From a virus: a stretch of 47,993 bases of DNA. Location: positions 1-47,993 of IMG/VR virus record IMGVR_UViG_3300021090_000034; one strand, written 5' to 3'. The notes under the pieces were generated by a model that did no database searches, was not told the origin of the DNA, and worked only from the letters and a program-made list of their open reading frames with translations. This document shows, one piece after another, positions 15,024-24,023 of this stretch (positions are counted from its first letter, which is position 1; each line of letters opens with the position of its first letter). The translations under genes and the position numbers were made by a program.

Positions 15024-16617
15024 AGCGGATTCTTTCGTCAGCGACCTTGAAGCCTACGCGCACTTCAGCAAGGCGCAGCTCGTCATCGAGGATATCGTTC
15101 ACGACGCTTAGCTTTAGGCGCCGACCCTGGCCATCGAGCTTGCCCCTAGAGATCACGATGCCCGTTGAGCTTAGCACGTCCGTATCGAGAATAAAGCTTC
15201 CAAGCGCCGCGCCGCTTGAGCCGATGTTGAACACGATAGGTTGGCCGACAAAGCCGTCCCATGTCGGCGTCACTGTAAGCGTGGTGTTGCGCACCAAGTC
15301 AGCTACGATCTCAAGGAAGTCGCCATTCTTCGTGCGCGGCGCAAGCTGCGGATCAAGAAAGCCAAAGTCATTCTCTGACGTGTCGAACGCCATTGTATAC
15401 GCAACGCCATCTTTATTGCGAGACTCACGATCCATGAGCCAGACGAAGCCGTCAGGATCGCCGAGCGTCGGCCTGCGCACACCAATCGTATCAGGCCGCA
15501 TCCAAAGCGCAGGGCCCTCATCGCGGCGGCTTAGTAGATAACGCGGACCTGCGTTGGCATCGTTGAAATCGACGACAATGCGTAAGTTATTAAATGTACT
15601 GCCCGCGAGGGGCACCATAAACCAAGCCTTCGCCTTTGCTGCATACCATACGCCCATAGCCTTACGAATGTCAGTCAGGCCTACGTTCTCGCGCATAAAC
15701 GGACCCATCACGCTTGACTGGCCGATATCGCTCGTGCGAATGTCGCTGAAATCCGTCACTGTGGACATGACGTGGAAATTGCCGCCATTGTCTAGCAGGA
15801 TTACATCGTTGCTGATCTGCACAAGGCAATGAGGGCTAGCAACGCCAACTGCGTCGTTTAGCTTGTCAACGCGCCAGTTCGCTACGGTAGGATCGCGCGT
15901 ATCAACCACATAAATGCCCGTGGGATATTTGAACAGGATGAGCAGACCACGAAATGAGATGCCGCCCACAAGCTGGTCGCCCTCGCCAGGGTAGATCGCT
16001 AGACTTCCAGGTGTGCCATCTAAGGGGTCTACTACGCCCAAAAAGTCTGTGTGTCGGCCAGTCTGGCTATAGTAAATGCGGTGCGGATCACTGCCGTTGC
16101 CACCTGCCCATAGCCGCTGATTATGCTGAACGCCAAAGATCGGAAATGAGCCTGACCAGTCAGCTGGTGGAACGACGGTTGTAAGGACATCGGCTGTGCC
16201 GCTGATATACTGGAGTTGCTGAGCCTCATTGAACACAAACAGCTTGCGTGTCGAGCCCACCTTCTCGCCGCCCGCGCGGACGAAAAAAGGCGGAAATACT
16301 GTCGGCACGCCAACTGAGCCCAAAAGCGTTGGGAACGTACCCAACCCTACGTCCTTGCGCATGGTGCCGTTGCTAAGCACAACTATGTCGTGGTTTGCCC
16401 CGGGCACAGGTGACCAATTTCTGCCTGCGAGCACTGCGCCACCCATGGCAACAGCGTTCAGCTTCGACGCGCCGCCATCCTTGACCAGCACACCGCCGTC
16501 AATATCCACACCCTCGACATAGCTGAAGTGGCCCGGCCCCAGCTTCGACATGTTGCGCGAGCCGTTAAACCCTGTCAGGCCGACTGGAAATGTTGCGATT
16601 AGGCCAGTAAACGCCAT
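15016..16617 (-). CDS. Tail nozzle / tail tubular protein B-like
   Basis: 533 aa, strand-rich throughout, with repeated blades suggestive of a propeller (LWAGGNGSDPHRIYYSQTGR, GLLILFKYPTGIYVVDTRDP, DVILLDNGGNFHVMS). This pattern and the position directly after the adaptor-like gene match the nozzle proteins (gp12-like) of short-tailed phages. Likely forms the tip of the tail tube. Confidence 0.7.
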   Translation of the reverse strand: MAFTGLIATFPVGLTGFNGSRNMSKLGPGHFSYVEGVDIDGGVLVKDGGASKLNAVAMGGAVLAGRNWSPVPGANHDIVVLSNGTMRKDVGLGTFPTLLGSVGVPTVFPPFFVRAGGEKVGSTRKLFVFNEAQQLQYISGTADVLTTVVPPADWSGSFPIFGVQHNQRLWAGGNGSDPHRIYYSQTGRHTDFLGVVDPLDGTPGSLAIYPGEGDQLVGGISFRGLLILFKYPTGIYVVDTRDPTVANWRVDKLNDAVGVASPHCLVQISNDVILLDNGGNFHVMSTVTDFSDIRTSDIGQSSVMGPFMRENVGLTDIRKAMGVWYAAKAKAWFMVPLAGSTFNNLRIVVDFNDANAGPRYLLSRRDEGPALWMRPDTIGVRRPTLGDPDGFVWLMDRESRNKDGVAYTMAFDTSENDFGFLDPQLAPRTKNGDFLEIVADLVRNTTLTVTPTWDGFVGQPIVFNIGSSGAALGSFILDTDVLSSTGIVISRGKLDGQGRRLKLSVVNDILDDELRLAEVRVGFKVADERIRYE

Positions 16618-16621
16618 CTCA

Positions 16622-17572
16622 TTATCCGATTATCAGGCCGCTAGCAGTGCGCAAAGGCAGGCGCGTGCCAATGTTGTTGCCATCTCCGCGCGGGAAGATA
16701 TGGCCGGCGTAGCCGCCCATCTTCGGAATTCTGCGGCGGTTCTCCTTCAGCATCGCGGCCAAGCCCGTGCGAGCGGCCAGGGCAACGGCGTTGCTCCGGT
16801 CGTCGTTCTTATCAAGCAATAGATATGTCAGGGCCATGTCAGCGAGCAGATGCCGCCACTGAAGCGGCACCAACGGAATTGACAGCACATCGTCGAACAG
16901 GTCAACTACGGTCGGGCGGAACCTATACTCGACGCGCATGGAAGAGCCATCGGTTTGTCCCCCATGGCTGAATCTGACGGACTGGTCATTTTCGAGGGCA
17001 AATCCTGTGGGGACTCCGGTGTCGAGTTCAGGGAGGGGAAACAGTTCATCCATCCGCTCGGGCGAGAGTCCGATGATTTTTCTGTTTCCTCGGTAGCCCA
17101 CCATTGGTGAGATGATGCTTGCGACGCTTGAGGAGAGGGCATATGTCACCTTCATGAGTTTGTATGTGGAAGCTGTGGCGGTCGGCCCGGTGTAGGGACT
17201 ATCGAGCACGGCTGTACCTAGGCCGCCTGTATGCGTAAGTATTTGGAACACTTCGGGCCAAGTCGGTATGCGCAGCTTGTAGCCAACAACGCTGGGGTTC
17301 GGCGCGACGCTAAATGTGACGTTGGCACTGTCCTTGACCAGCGCAATTGTGCCCGCCGTGATCACTGGAATGAGCGTCAGCTTCGCATCCGATCTAAGCC
17401 ACCACCAATCTTCGATATATTCGGGGAGAAACTCGCTTGCGCCCGAGCAGAGCGTGCGATAAACGCGGTTCAGATAATCAACCGCTTTCGCGTCATAGGC
17501 CGAGCCAGTCGTACCTTCGCTACCGCGAAAGAGCACGTCGTTCTTCAGCTCGTGGGTGTTTGCATATGCCAT
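16622..17572 (-). CDS. Head-tail adaptor / tail tubular protein A-like
   Basis: 316 aa. The N-terminal helical part (YDAKAVDYLNRVYRTLCSGA) and the later WRHLLADMALTYLLLDKND helix match gp11-type adaptors that join portal to nozzle. It sits between capsid-proximal genes and the nozzle, as expected. The assignment rests on order and general character, not on a sharp motif. Confidence 0.6.
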   Translation of the reverse strand: MAYANTHELKNDVLFRGSEGTTGSAYDAKAVDYLNRVYRTLCSGASEFLPEYIEDWWWLRSDAKLTLIPVITAGTIALVKDSANVTFSVAPNPSVVGYKLRIPTWPEVFQILTHTGGLGTAVLDSPYTGPTATASTYKLMKVTYALSSSVASIISPMVGYRGNRKIIGLSPERMDELFPLPELDTGVPTGFALENDQSVRFSHGGQTDGSSMRVEYRFRPTVVDLFDDVLSIPLVPLQWRHLLADMALTYLLLDKNDDRSNAVALAARTGLAAMLKENRRRIPKMGGYAGHIFPRGDGNNIGTRLPLRTASGLIIG

Positions 17573-17616
17573 CAGGGCTCCTTCGTGGCGTCGCCACGCG
17601 AGCCACTAACTATGGC

Positions 17617-17985
17617 TCACGGCGTCAACAGGCAGAAGATCGTAACGGTCACAGCCACGTCTGTTGCACCCACACTGCCGATCATGACAGGCCGAACGAA
17701 GCGCGGGTTGAAGTAGAATGGGTTGCCATTGAACGTGGGCTTGCCTGGATTTAGCATGTTCCACGTCAACGTCTGACCAGCCGCGATAACGTACCAAGGT
17801 AGGACTTCAGGCGTGTTATTGCCCTGCAAGCTGAGCTTGTTGGTCGAGCCTTTGCACTGGATCGTCCGGTCGCCGAACTGGTAGATTTCGACTGGATCGC
17901 CTTCGTCGCCCACGACCATGTCACTCCAGGTGAACATGGTGTACTTGGAGGCAACTTCCTCAGTGACGACCGGAATAAGTGTCAT
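17617..17985 (-). CDS. Hypothetical structural protein (122 aa)
   Basis: Strand-rich small protein (VEIYQFGDRTIQCKG, TLTWNMLNPGKPTF) in the capsid-to-tail gene block. It could be a head decoration or head-completion protein. Separated by 44 bp from the adaptor gene. No family recognised. Confidence 0.55.
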   Translation of the reverse strand: MTLIPVVTEEVASKYTMFTWSDMVVGDEGDPVEIYQFGDRTIQCKGSTNKLSLQGNNTPEVLPWYVIAAGQTLTWNMLNPGKPTFNGNPFYFNPRFVRPVMIGSVGATDVAVTVTIFCLLTP

Positions 17986-17988
17986 CTA

Positions 17989-18183
17989 CTAGCCCTTCGT
18001 GCCAGGCGATTCGCGAACTTCGTTCGAGCCATCACGGCGCGCGAGATGGCCCTTCTTCAGCCGCGTTTGCGAGCCGCCCCAGCCGTTGCCCATGCGCTGG
18101 CCGGCAGGAAGAAACTCTTCCTGATTGTAGCCTTTGATCTCATCAGGGCCGTTTGTGGCCCTGGTCTCGGCGCGTGTTTTCAT
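17989..18183 (-). CDS. Hypothetical basic protein (64 aa)
   Basis: Start taken at ATG 18183 (MKTRAETRA), which overlaps the previous stop. Highly polar, Gly/Arg/Lys-rich, likely disordered (GYNQEEFLPAGQRMGNGWGG). Possibly a virion or assembly protein. Confidence 0.5.
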   Translation of the reverse strand: MKTRAETRATNGPDEIKGYNQEEFLPAGQRMGNGWGGSQTRLKKGHLARRDGSNEVRESPGTKG

Positions 18184-18452
18184 GCCGCAGCTTTCTTGCC
18201 TGTGGGGCGCTTCACCTTGTCCAGGCCGACCGATTTCCGAGCTTCCTCGGACCACTTATCAATCGAATCCCAGACTTCTGAGGGAACATCCTCGATTGCG
18301 ATGGGTACGCCTCCGCCTCCCCAAAACTGCCCGCTCTGAACATGCACCGTAATGTTCGGGTCTACATGAACAGAGATGTAGGGGGTAACCCTGTAGCCAA
18401 CAAGATTACCCTCTTGCATAATCGGGTCGTGCGATTGGAAGGCGAAGCTCAT
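18180..18452 (-). CDS. Hypothetical protein (90 aa)
   Basis: ATG at 18452 overlaps the stop of the 139-aa gene. Strand-rich first half (GYRVTPYISVHVDPNITVHV), acidic helix, then a basic C-terminus (RPTGKKAAA). Part of the head gene block; function unknown. Confidence 0.55.
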   Translation of the reverse strand: MSFAFQSHDPIMQEGNLVGYRVTPYISVHVDPNITVHVQSGQFWGGGGVPIAIEDVPSEVWDSIDKWSEEARKSVGLDKVKRPTGKKAAA

Positions 18453-18871
18453 TAGGTGCTCGCGATCTGGTTGGTATTGTTCAGGGGCGCATCCCAAGAT
18501 TGTGAAGCACTCACGCCGATGTGTGCGTTGCCAGTTGCCGAAGCGCCAGCCGCTTGTACCACGATCTCACCACCAGGTAGGGCCTTATACGGCGTGATGC
18601 TCTTGTAATACTGCTTGCCGACGACAGCACCAATTGGCAAAACCAGGGTGCCAAAGATGACTTCATTGGTAGCAGCACCTGGGATAGGCCGCCACTTGAA
18701 GCTTAGGGTAACAATGGCAACAGCCGTAACTGTTGTAATTGTGGCCCACAGCTTGTCGATCATCATGGGCTGGTAGCCCACGGCCAGTCGAGCAAGCGCA
18801 ATTGGGTCCAAGGGGGCAACGCTGCCCGCCTGGACAATCTGGAAGTCAACTTTCTGTTGGTCGTAAGCCAT
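18452..18871 (-). CDS. Head decoration or fibre-type protein candidate (139 aa)
   Basis: Immediately follows the major capsid gene (nine-base gap). Small-residue- and strand-rich (TTVTAVAIVTLSFKWRPIP, LPGGEIVVQAAGASATGNAH). A gene of this size and place commonly encodes a capsid decoration or head-fibre protein; that is inference. Confidence 0.5.
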   Translation of the reverse strand: MAYDQQKVDFQIVQAGSVAPLDPIALARLAVGYQPMMIDKLWATITTVTAVAIVTLSFKWRPIPGAATNEVIFGTLVLPIGAVVGKQYYKSITPYKALPGGEIVVQAAGASATGNAHIGVSASQSWDAPLNNTNQIAST

Positions 18872-18880
18872 TTGGGCCTC

Positions 18881-19843
18881 TTAGTTACCGGACTCAAACG
18901 AGCCGACGTGGATGATCTTGGCTTCGCCACGGTTGCCGGTGTCCCAGATTGGCTCCATCCGCAGGATGCCGTACCAAGCAACGGCGCGCGAGCGGCCGAA
19001 GTCGCCAGGAATTGCGGCGCGCAACTCAGGCGTCAGAGCCTCTGCAAGACCCACGCCCTCATCGCCGAACACGATGCCTTCGCCCAACACGGAGGCCACG
19101 CCGACCTTACGAGCGGCAGTCGTGTGGTTTGTCTCTTGGAAGCGGATGCCTTCAATCCGTCCCACCTCGCCGTTGAACTTCGCCTGCGGGTCGGTGTACT
19201 TGTGCCACTCTTCCCACTTCGGATCGTTCTTGATGCCGCGCAGGCCGAGCGTCCGCACGATGGCCATGTAGTCGCCGCCTTCAAGTGGCGGAATGGTCAG
19301 GTCGTCGAACATATAGTCGCGGAGGAAAGCCACGTCAGAGACGAGCCAATTGCGGGTACTACCACCGCCGGTGGTGAAAACGCCGTTGGTCGAAACGTTC
19401 ACTGTAGTGGTTGCAGTGAAGTCGGCCTTGATCGATGTGCGGCGGAACGCCTGGGCTGCCAGCGTATCCAGCACGAGCCGAAGCTGCTCGCGGAGCTTCT
19501 TCTGAATCGGGTTCTCAAGATCGAATTCCGATAGGTCGAGCGACAAGCTCGTATACGGAATCGCCCGGCCCAGCTCTTGCACCGTGATTGCGCGAGTGCT
19601 CAGGCTGAATGTGTCCTCAGGAATCCGAGTGCTCTCATCGAGCACCGCACTCAGCGGCTCGGTCACGTTACGCACGCGAGTCAGGGTGATCGTCTCGCCC
19701 TTCTTGCGGCCATATCCTTCGACAGGGATGACGTGATCCATGAACACGCTGTTTTCGACAGCGGCCTCATAGAGCTGCTCAGACATGGCATGATTCTTGT
19801 ACGTGCCAGTCGGCGCGTCAAACGCCCAGGTGAATTGCACCAT
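18881..19843 (-). CDS. Major capsid protein, N4-gp56 family
   Basis: 320 aa. Features that match N4-gp56-type capsid proteins: a start of the form WAFDAPTGTYKNHAMSEQLY, then GYGRKKGETITLTRVRNVTE, EDTFSLSTRAITVQELGRAI and a C-terminal GRSRAVAWYGILRMEPIW. HK97-like fold expected. Preceded by an acidic scaffold gene and followed by decoration-like genes. Forms the head shell. Confidence 0.82.
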   Translation of the reverse strand: MVQFTWAFDAPTGTYKNHAMSEQLYEAAVENSVFMDHVIPVEGYGRKKGETITLTRVRNVTEPLSAVLDESTRIPEDTFSLSTRAITVQELGRAIPYTSLSLDLSEFDLENPIQKKLREQLRLVLDTLAAQAFRRTSIKADFTATTTVNVSTNGVFTTGGGSTRNWLVSDVAFLRDYMFDDLTIPPLEGGDYMAIVRTLGLRGIKNDPKWEEWHKYTDPQAKFNGEVGRIEGIRFQETNHTTAARKVGVASVLGEGIVFGDEGVGLAEALTPELRAAIPGDFGRSRAVAWYGILRMEPIWDTGNRGEAKIIHVGSFESGN

Positions 19844-19852
19844 GATCTATTC

Positions 19853-20629
19853 CTAAGCCACCTTGCCTCGTTTGTACCTAAGCTCTTTACGCCGCCTAAT
19901 AACGCCGCTCAGAGAGGTGACGTTGTCAGCTTTTGGCGGAGGCGCGGACCGCTTACGCGGCTCGGCGGCACCCTCAGCTTGTGCGCGGCTACGCTTCTTG
20001 CCGGGCTCAACTCCACTCTTGCCCGAGTATTTCATGATCCTCGCGCGTGTCAAGTCGGCAAGCTTCTCTTGCGCAAGGTCCGAACGCATTGAGCCGATAT
20101 CGTTGAAGTGCTTGTTCAACGTGGCCGTAACCAGATCGTGGTCATCTTTCAGGTCTGGGTTATTCTGGTAGAAGCTGTTCCAAAACCGCGTGTTGCTTTG
20201 GTCGCTCTCGTATTGGCGCGTCAAGTCCCGCTTGACTTCCTTCGCGACGCGCTCGCCGTGCAACTTCATCGCCGCCTTGGGGTCTTTGAACAGGAGTTCG
20301 TCCCAGTTGGGCTCCTCCTCATCGGCAGGGGCAGGCTCAGCTTGGCGCTGTGTAGGCGGGATGCTGCGGCGCAAATGCTCGTTCTGGGCCCGAAGCTCGC
20401 CAATCTGCCGGTTCATCTCAGCGAATTGCCGAGAAGTGTCGTCCTGAGGCTGATCGTCCTCGTCGTCGTCGTCCGCGCCGCCATCAACGCGCCCAACTAG
20501 CACGTCGTCGTCATCCTCATAGATTTCGCCGTGCTCAGGCATCCTACCGTAGGCTGCGCCTTCGTCATCGTCCTGCTGTTGCTGCTGTTGACGCAGGAGG
20601 CTGGGATGAACCTTCTGTTTACGAGCCAT
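19853..20629 (-). CDS. Scaffolding protein
   Basis: 258 aa. Poly-Gln stretch and very acidic region (about residues 10-70), a coiled-coil segment (RQFAEMNRQIGELRAQNEHL) and a basic C-terminal tail rich in Arg/Lys. This acidic-coiled-basic plan, directly upstream of the major capsid gene, is that of phage scaffolds, whose basic end binds capsid protein. Confidence 0.75.
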   Translation of the reverse strand: MARKQKVHPSLLRQQQQQQDDDEGAAYGRMPEHGEIYEDDDDVLVGRVDGGADDDDEDDQPQDDTSRQFAEMNRQIGELRAQNEHLRRSIPPTQRQAEPAPADEEEPNWDELLFKDPKAAMKLHGERVAKEVKRDLTRQYESDQSNTRFWNSFYQNNPDLKDDHDLVTATLNKHFNDIGSMRSDLAQEKLADLTRARIMKYSGKSGVEPGKKRSRAQAEGAAEPRKRSAPPPKADNVTSLSGVIRRRKELRYKRGKVA

Positions 20630-20885
20630 ACTTCATTTCCTTCTCGGCGGCAATGTGCCCAATCCGTTGGCGTGTCTCAAGCTCATTCATCAGACCGTGC
20701 ATCGCAGCAATTTCAGCAACCTTGCCTATGAGCACGTCGTGGTTGATCACTTCGCTTCTATACATCTGAATCAGCTGGGTGATGCAGACGTTAATGTGGT
20801 CTTCGACCAGCTCGTTAATCACGCTTTCAGCTAGCGTGGCGGCGCGGCCCTTCTCGATCTTTTCAATGTTGGCATCTTGGTTCAT
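20619..20885 (-). CDS. Hypothetical helical protein (88 aa)
   Basis: All-helical, acidic/basic mixed sequence (LAESVINELVEDHINVCITQ). Overlaps the scaffold start by 11 bp and the upstream gene by 4 bp. Lies between portal and scaffold genes; possible assembly factor. Not recognised. Confidence 0.6.
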   Translation of the reverse strand: MNQDANIEKIEKGRAATLAESVINELVEDHINVCITQLIQMYRSEVINHDVLIGKVAEIAAMHGLMNELETRQRIGHIAAEKEMKYGS

Positions 20886-21154
20886 GGGCGCATTTCAAGA
20901 GTGCTAGGCATGAACAGGTACTTCGAACCAGTCTTCTCGCGCAGGCGTTCGAGCAGAAGCGCATTAATCTCAAGCAAAGTCCAGATGGCCTTATCCTGAA
21001 AATCTATGCGCTTCGCAAGGTTGTCCGTTGGCACCATCTTCACGGTCTTGTAGTACCACACGGCAAAATCGGCCATGCGGCGCTCCAGCACAGGGTTGCC
21101 CGCTATGCCAGCATTCTCTTCAAGATCGCGCATCAGTGCCGCAGGAGGAATCAT
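20882..21154 (-). CDS. Hypothetical protein (90 aa)
   Basis: Helical protein (LERRMADFAVWYYKTVKMV, IWTLLEINALLLERLREK). ATG overlaps the upstream stop by one base. In the portal-scaffold interval; function unknown. Confidence 0.6.
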   Translation of the reverse strand: MIPPAALMRDLEENAGIAGNPVLERRMADFAVWYYKTVKMVPTDNLAKRIDFQDKAIWTLLEINALLLERLREKTGSKYLFMPSTLEMRP

Positions 21155-21363
21155 CAGTAATGCTTTCGGGCCTTCGGCCCAGGGCTCAGCATTTCATTGG
21201 TGCGCTTCGGTCCAAGCGGATTCGTCGCATCCTTGCTCAGGTCTCTGCCTAGATCAGCCACGCCAGTATGCTTGGCTTTCTGGCCGCGATGCACCTTGCC
21301 AGGATAATTTGCGTATGCGTTGCAGTGCTTGACCGTGTCAACACCGCCTTTGATAGGCTGCAT
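21154..21363 (-). CDS. Small basic protein ending SPGPKARKHY (69 aa)
   Basis: ATG at 21363 with AGGAG nine bases upstream. Basic, Gly/Pro/Lys-rich. Its last ten residues (SPGPKARKHY) are identical to the end of the 29-aa peptide at 21635-21724, so the C-terminus seems to be a functional tag or binding peptide. Possible virion, DNA-binding or capsid-lumen protein (inference). Confidence 0.6.
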   Translation of the reverse strand: MQPIKGGVDTVKHCNAYANYPGKVHRGQKAKHTGVADLGRDLSKDATNPLGPKRTNEMLSPGPKARKHY

Positions 21364-21373
21364 AATTTGCTCC

Positions 21374-21622
21374 TTATACCGCCGCCACACTGACTACGCC
21401 AGCCAAGCCACGAATTTGGCTTGTCATGGCATCGATCGGGTTGTTGACTCCGCCGACTGCGCCAGGAATGCTGAACGTCAGCGAAACAACGACGCGCAGG
21501 GTTGCCATTGATGCTACCGCCGCGACGCTCAACGAAAAGCCGTTTTGGCGAACGCATTCAAGGACGCGATCTGGCACGTCCTCACCGTTCGTCCCAAGAC
21601 AACTAACTGTATAGGCTGCCAT
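21374..21622 (-). CDS. Hypothetical hydrophobic protein (82 aa)
   Basis: Small-residue-rich sequence (LSVAAVASMATLRVVVSLTF, GLAGVVSVAAV) that may contain strands or weak membrane segments. Tail or head minor proteins can look like this. Overlaps the upstream ORF end by 20 bp. Confidence 0.5.
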   Translation of the reverse strand: MAAYTVSCLGTNGEDVPDRVLECVRQNGFSLSVAAVASMATLRVVVSLTFSIPGAVGGVNNPIDAMTSQIRGLAGVVSVAAV

Positions 21623-21842
21623 ATCGGCGCGCTCCTAGTAGTGCTTCCGAGCCTTGGGCCCAGGACTCTTCTGCTTGGGATTGTGACCGATCTTCTTGCC
21701 GCTGGTCTTCTTGGACTTGGCCATCTACATACCTCTTAGCCTTCAAGCGACGCTTCTTTGTAGTATTAGCGCGCTTCTCCTTTTTCGTCAACAAATAGGA
21801 CTTGCCGGGCTCGACAATCTCACGCTCAAGCATTTTACGCAC
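21603..21842 (-). CDS. Small basic protein (79 aa), C-terminal half overlapped by another ORF
   Basis: GTG start with AGGAG seven bases upstream. The first 38 residues are strongly basic (KKEKRANTTKKRRLKAKRY). The rest is Gln/Glu/Ser-rich and runs over the 29-aa ORF 21635-21724 in another frame, so either the tail is a by-product of that overlap or the region is dual-coding. Confidence 0.4.
   Translation of the reverse strand: MRKMLEREIVEPGKSYLLTKKEKRANTTKKRRLKAKRYVDGQVQEDQRQEDRSQSQAEESWAQGSEALLGARRYGSLYS
21635..21724 (-). CDS. 29-aa Lys-rich peptide ending SPGPKARKHY
   Basis: Starts MAKSKKTSGKK and ends SPGPKARKHY, the same ten-residue C-terminus as the 69-aa protein at 21154-21363. AGAGG is placed seven bases before the ATG. 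The shared ending, in a different frame from the overlapping 79-aa ORF, is the main evidence that it is translated. Net charge is strongly positive; could condense DNA or be packaged in the capsid (speculative). Confidence 0.55.
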   Translation of the reverse strand: MAKSKKTSGKKIGHNPKQKSPGPKARKHY

Positions 21843-21867
21843 TTGCAGACTCCTTATATATAGGGCT

Positions 21868-22062
21868 CTACACGAATGCCGAGCGAGATTGCGTCTTTTT
21901 CTTCTTTTTCAAGGGCTTAGCTTCGGCCATCTCGGGCATCTGTGTTGAGAGGTCTTGACCGCCTGGCGCGGCGCGAGCGCGAACTTTCCGCGTCAGCAAA
22001 GTGTTCGCTGTGCGGCTTCCGGCGCGGACTTTCAGTCCTGTACCTCGCATTGAATAGTCCAT
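21868..22062 (-). CDS. Small basic protein (64 aa)
   Basis: Overlaps the portal stop by one base. Arg/Lys-rich (LKVRAGSRTANTLLTRKVRA) with a poly-Lys stretch near the C-terminus. Third member of a run of small basic proteins between portal and scaffold. Function unknown. Confidence 0.55.
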   Translation of the reverse strand: MDYSMRGTGLKVRAGSRTANTLLTRKVRARAAPGGQDLSTQMPEMAEAKPLKKKKKTQSRSAFV

Positions 22063-24023
22063 TATCCATTCCCTGGTAGTTGAGCGCCTGGCTGGGCGCG
22101 GCGTTGAATTGCGGCCGTCTGTGGATCACCGCCAGTGCCAGCTCCGCTGGCCACTCCGCCCGGTTGGCCTTCTGCGTTCTGAGGTCCGCCGCCGAGCAAC
22201 TGCGTTGCACCGGCTACACCTTCCAACCCACCGCCACCTTGCGTCATCGCGGCCCGTTCGTCCTCATCCATTTCGAACGTCTTCGGATTTAGGTTCAGCG
22301 CCGCAAGCATCTGGTCCATGAACTTGTCAGGCGAGAAGCGCTTCAAGAATGCCGCCATGAACATTGGGTTCGTCGAAACCGTTTGCAAAAACGCCATGAT
22401 CTTCTGGAATTCCATGGCGCGCGCGAGTGTCGAGCTAAGGCCATGAACGCGAAGCCTATAGCGGCCGAAGAACAACGCAAACCGTTCCTCCGGGCTCGCT
22501 CGCATGATCATCAACGCAACCTTCTTGTCGTCGATGAAGTTGAACACTTCCTCCGGAAGTGCATCCGCCATCTGCATGACGACTTGAAAGGCAAGCTCTA
22601 GCGTCGGCGCCATACAGCGGTTTTCGAGGTCAGCGATGATGCCATCAAGCATCAAGTTTTGCCCTTGGCCGCTCTCAATAACCTCCGTCGCTAGAACTTG
22701 CCTAGGCGGCATCGAGCCCATCTTCAGCTCGTTTGTCAGCGCTGCTTGCGCAAACTCACTGTTGAGGGATTCGAACACCGCCGTCGCTTCGGTCGGAATT
22801 TTACCTTCCGAGACCATCTCATAAACTTTGGCGTCGTGCGGAAGCGTTTGCTTCACGGCGAGCGTCATGCCCTGCCGAATGCCCCCCTCGACCTGCGATG
22901 GGTCCTCTAGGTCCTCAACGCGAAGCTGCGAAATGCCCCACACTGACGCCATTGCGCCATCAATGAGCAAATTGTAAAGCTCGTTGATCGCAACGTTGAG
23001 GTCGCTCGCATGGTCGAAGATCGCCTTATGGAATACGCTGTGCGGCACGCGGATGAGCGGCGCGGCAACAAACGGGCTCCTCTGATGCCAAAACGGATTC
23101 GGCTCCGGCTTTCTGATCAGTATGGTGCTATTTGCAACAGTCGCGACCACATTGCGATGCGCAACCTTGCCCTTGTTATCAAGTAAGGTTCCCCAAAACT
23201 CGTCGAGTAGTACTTTCTTACGGAATTGCGGCGCAGTAGCTTCGTTCTGGTTGCGCGCCTGCTCAGACAGTTTCTCGTCGTCGGGCCGCTCGCCAGAAAC
23301 GCTTTCAACAAGCTGAGAGACCGCTTCCTTGCTGTAGATCGGATCGTCACCTTCGGCCATCTCTACAACTTCGTGAAGATCGCGCTCCACGCGGTGAATT
23401 TCGTACAAACCAGCCCCAGTAGGGTCAGGATAGTAATCCTCAAACCGCACCAGATCAATGCGGAGTTTCCACTCCTCACGCTCAGTTTCAGACAATCCAA
23501 CGCCATGCTCAAAGGCAAACCGGCGCTTCTTCGTGTAACCACCATGCACCTTGAAGATCATCAGGGCTTTGAGGAGCGCCTGCTTAACACTATCGCTGAC
23601 CGTTGTGGGAAAGTCGTTCGTCTGGCCGTTCGGCAGCCAAAGATCATTCGTGAACACTTCGATGATGTCGCGAACCTGGTTGCCAGTAATGAGCTGGCCC
23701 AGCTCTGCGTCCACGTCCACACTGAAGTATTTGCCAAACTGCACCAGCGCCCGCTTCACAAGCGCCGCAAGCTGTTCAACACTGACCGGCACCTTTGGCA
23801 GAAATTCTTGCGATTGGCCTGGCTGTTTGTGGCTCCAATCCTGCTTGCCCAGGTACATATCCCAGTTTCTGTCGCCTTTCCAATCGCGATCACGGCGCGC
23901 GTCTGCGCTCTCTTGTCGGTACTGATTAATCGCTTCGATCACGCCAATCCCGTCAGGAATGAGCTGATCGTTCTCGCGGAGCGCGACGCCCTCACCGATC
24001 GGGTTGTTGCCGTTTGATGCCAT
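22062..24023 (-). CDS. Portal protein
   Basis: 653 aa, a usual size for N4-group portals. Recognisable portal character: N-terminal helical region (QYRQESADARRDRDWKGDR), clip/wing segments (LVRFEDYYPDPTGAGLYEIH), a long stem region (NVAINELYNLLIDGAMASVW) and a disordered Gly/Gln-rich C-terminus. Located just after the terminase and before the scaffold. It forms the dodecameric DNA entry ring. Confidence 0.8.
   Translation of the reverse strand: MASNGNNPIGEGVALRENDQLIPDGIGVIEAINQYRQESADARRDRDWKGDRNWDMYLGKQDWSHKQPGQSQEFLPKVPVSVEQLAALVKRALVQFGKYFSVDVDAELGQLITGNQVRDIIEVFTNDLWLPNGQTNDFPTTVSDSVKQALLKALMIFKVHGGYTKKRRFAFEHGVGLSETEREEWKLRIDLVRFEDYYPDPTGAGLYEIHRVERDLHEVVEMAEGDDPIYSKEAVSQLVESVSGERPDDEKLSEQARNQNEATAPQFRKKVLLDEFWGTLLDNKGKVAHRNVVATVANSTILIRKPEPNPFWHQRSPFVAAPLIRVPHSVFHKAIFDHASDLNVAINELYNLLIDGAMASVWGISQLRVEDLEDPSQVEGGIRQGMTLAVKQTLPHDAKVYEMVSEGKIPTEATAVFESLNSEFAQAALTNELKMGSMPPRQVLATEVIESGQGQNLMLDGIIADLENRCMAPTLELAFQVVMQMADALPEEVFNFIDDKKVALMIMRASPEERFALFFGRYRLRVHGLSSTLARAMEFQKIMAFLQTVSTNPMFMAAFLKRFSPDKFMDQMLAALNLNPKTFEMDEDERAAMTQGGGGLEGVAGATQLLGGGPQNAEGQPGGVASGAGTGGDPQTAAIQRRAQPGAQLPGNG

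Noticed and set aside
18857-19534. Long plus-strand frame (225 aa) opposite the major capsid gene
   Set aside because: It is antisense to a clear capsid gene, has no ribosome site and its sequence looks like a complement of regular codons.
23226-24017. Long plus-strand frame (263 aa) opposite the portal gene
   Set aside because: Antisense shadow of the portal; no independent support.
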